A DNA stretch of 64,000 nucleotides from the NCBI RefSeq assembly GCF_003815875.1, contig NZ_CP033924.1, positions 3,844,001 through 3,908,000 on the forward strand. Direction: 5' to 3'. Positions 62,937 through 64,000 of this stretch are shown one piece after another. Both the position numbers and the translations under genes were made by a program. Under the pieces are notes generated by a model, which ran no database searches, was not told the origin of the DNA, and worked only from the letters and a program-made list of their open reading frames with translations. Within the stretch, counting starts at the first letter, position 1. Each line of letters begins with the position of its first letter. Source of the DNA: Chryseobacterium lactis. Lineage in GTDB: Bacteria > Bacteroidota > Bacteroidia > Flavobacteriales > Weeksellaceae.

Positions 62937-63356
62937 TTATTCCAACTCTTTATATTTCCAGATACCGGAAATTGTAAGAACCGTTAGCCCAGGTTGTTTT
63001 TCTCCGTACCCGAACACACAAATATATTTTGAATGGCAGGTTTTACAGGCAGTACCAAAATATAAAGTAGGCAGATCATCTACCGTTAATTCTCCAAAAT
63101 GCTGCATTCTTTGTGATGTTTCAGTGACGGTGTCGTTTTTTAATAATTCATTTTTAGAAAGGATACGATCACCGTCATACAGTTGAAAAATAGGAAAGCC
63201 GGATTGGTAAGGTTCTATTTCCACTGCATTTTCATGACTGCAGTCACAGCATATGAATTGTGTTTTGGCAGAAGGTGTGGTTTCGTCATTTTTGAAAACA
63301 CTTTTGGCAACTAGAGCTTTTTTGCCGAGACTTATTTTTTTTGAGATTGAATACAT
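62937..63356 (-). CDS. small CxxC protein, probable immunity to the TNT toxin
   Basis: 139 residues, no signal peptide, so cytoplasmic. Two Cys pairs, CCDC in FICCDCSHEN and CKTC in TACKTCHSKY, form a zinc-ribbon pattern. It starts 10 bp after the stop of the TNT-domain toxin on the same strand, the position expected of the immunity gene; a cytoplasmic location fits a toxin that depletes NAD inside the cell. No known immunity family is recognised, so this rests on context. Confidence 0.6.
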   Translation of the reverse strand: MYSISKKISLGKKALVAKSVFKNDETTPSAKTQFICCDCSHENAVEIEPYQSGFPIFQLYDGDRILSKNELLKNDTVTETSQRMQHFGELTVDDLPTLYFGTACKTCHSKYICVFGYGEKQPGLTVLTISGIWKYKELE

Positions 63357-63366
63357 TTTATTTTGT

Positions 63367-64000
63367 TTAAGGCTGAATAACGGTGCCTATCAGGTTATTA
63401 TATTTTCCGCTTGGACTTTTTTTAATGGTCACTTTTATATATCCTTCTTCAGCTAATTTATTCCAGGTCTTCGGGTAGCCTGTTGCCATATCAATCGGGA
63501 TTTTCCACATGGTCTGTTTGCCATTACCGGCCTGACCAAACCAGGGAATAATATCAGCTGTTTGAGACTTGAAATTTAGTAAATTATTTAATACATCGAT
63601 TTCATAATAAAAATCATATGAATTTTCAGGCTGATTTAACGCTCTCTGTGTGAAAGTATAAACATATCCGTTGATAATCGGGCTTGTAAAGCTTCCACCC
63701 AAAGTAGGAACACCGCTACCATTGTAAGCACCAACAGCTCCGCTATACCTGTCGAATTTTTGTCCGGCCACGATAGGGACTTCATCAACGATATTATATC
63801 CGCCGTTTGCCGGGGGCCAGCCTCCGTTTAAATTGTTTGCTTTAAAAAGCTTTTCCAATTCATTCCAGTTCCCTTGTTTGTATAAGTCAAACGCCAGATT
63901 TCTTGTATTTTGATCTGTCGTTCCCTTTGGGTCATAGGTTAACGCAAAATCATCCGCATTTTTAAAATATACGATTTTAACCGGGCTTGTGTTGATGTCC
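63367..64000 (-). CDS. TNT-domain toxin (predicted NAD glycohydrolase), C-terminal part
   Basis: At least 211 residues; the frame is open past the window edge, so the N-terminus is missing. The C-terminal part matches TNT (tuberculosis necrotizing toxin) folds: WPPANGGYNIVDEVPIVAGQKFDRYSG (the Arg of the NAD site), GSFTSPIINGYVYTFTQRALNQ, YEIDVLNNLL, ADIIPWFGQAGNGKQTMWKIP (Gln of the active site). TNT toxins hydrolyse NAD+ and kill by depletion. The upstream part visible here (ADDFALTYDPKGTTDQNT) belongs to the carrier protein, type unknown. The putative immunity gene follows after 10 bp. Confidence 0.8.
   Translation of the reverse strand, partial: DINTSPVKIVYFKNADDFALTYDPKGTTDQNTRNLAFDLYKQGNWNELEKLFKANNLNGGWPPANGGYNIVDEVPIVAGQKFDRYSGAVGAYNGSGVPTLGGSFTSPIINGYVYTFTQRALNQPENSYDFYYEIDVLNNLLNFKSQTADIIPWFGQAGNGKQTMWKIPIDMATGYPKTWNKLAEEGYIKVTIKKSPSGKYNNLIGTVIQP

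Noticed and set aside
1..64000. tRNA genes, rRNA genes, CRISPR arrays and an origin
   Set aside because: No cloverleaf, no repeat-spacer pattern and no DnaA-box cluster noticed by eye; a covariance-model scan would be needed to be sure for tRNAs.

Overview
The window looks like chromosomal DNA of a Chryseobacterium-type flavobacterium (Bacteroidota, Weeksellaceae). The evidence is low GC, promoters of the TTTG...TAnnTTTG class, no Shine-Dalgarno dependence, many short secreted lipoproteins, type IX secretion (T9SS) C-terminal sorting domains, and his and leu operons whose proteins look flavobacterial. No tRNA, rRNA, CRISPR array or intact insertion sequence was recognised.

Layout. 1-965 is a gene-poor, apparently degraded edge. 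966-7715 holds small secreted proteins, an NlpC/P60 lipoprotein with a stand-alone LytTR protein, a DUF2255 protein, a divergent MFS exporter/AraC pair and an isoprenylcysteine-methyltransferase-like membrane protein. 7799-12614 is dapD followed by a tightly packed GT87-like / GT2 / NodB-deacetylase / GT4 set. 12621-20479 is a complete histidine operon (hisG-D-C-B-H-A-F-IE). It starts with a consensus promoter, a 16-codon leader peptide containing four His codons and an attenuator-type terminator, and it carries palindromic elements between several genes.

20657-32417 is a polymorphic-toxin locus. A small protein with a T9SS tail precedes a 2198-residue SpvB/FG-GAP/RHS protein ending in a predicted HExxH metallopeptidase tip, with an overlapping lipoprotein immunity candidate. 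Behind it lie displaced toxin cassettes that repeat the RHS-to-toxin junction: a caspase-like His/Cys protein, a second metallopeptidase and a truncated remnant, each with a lipoprotein immunity candidate. This is the most interesting part of the window. A second toxin locus starts at the right edge: a TNT-type NAD glycohydrolase domain (63367 to beyond 64000) followed by a small CxxC-containing putative immunity protein.

32479-50264 carries an outer-membrane barrel protein, two tandem M28 peptidases with T9SS tails, rpmI-rplT, a bulb-lectin lipoprotein, an alpha/beta hydrolase, several unassigned lipoproteins, a TPR histidine kinase/NarL-type regulator pair and a delta-60-repeat T9SS protein. 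50460-53035 is thrS-infC, where infC appears to need an AUA start. 53486-60856 has an M19 dipeptidase, a helical-repeat protein and leuA-leuC-leuD-leuB with a short LeuA. 60874-62739 is a four-gene minus-strand operon (MazG-like, thioredoxin-like, DUF4230, small charged protein).

How the genes fit together: the his and leu operons supply amino acids and dapD feeds lysine and peptidoglycan synthesis. thrS-infC and rpmI-rplT serve translation. The surface, secreted and toxin genes are the accessory layer, with T9SS as the likely export route for several of them.
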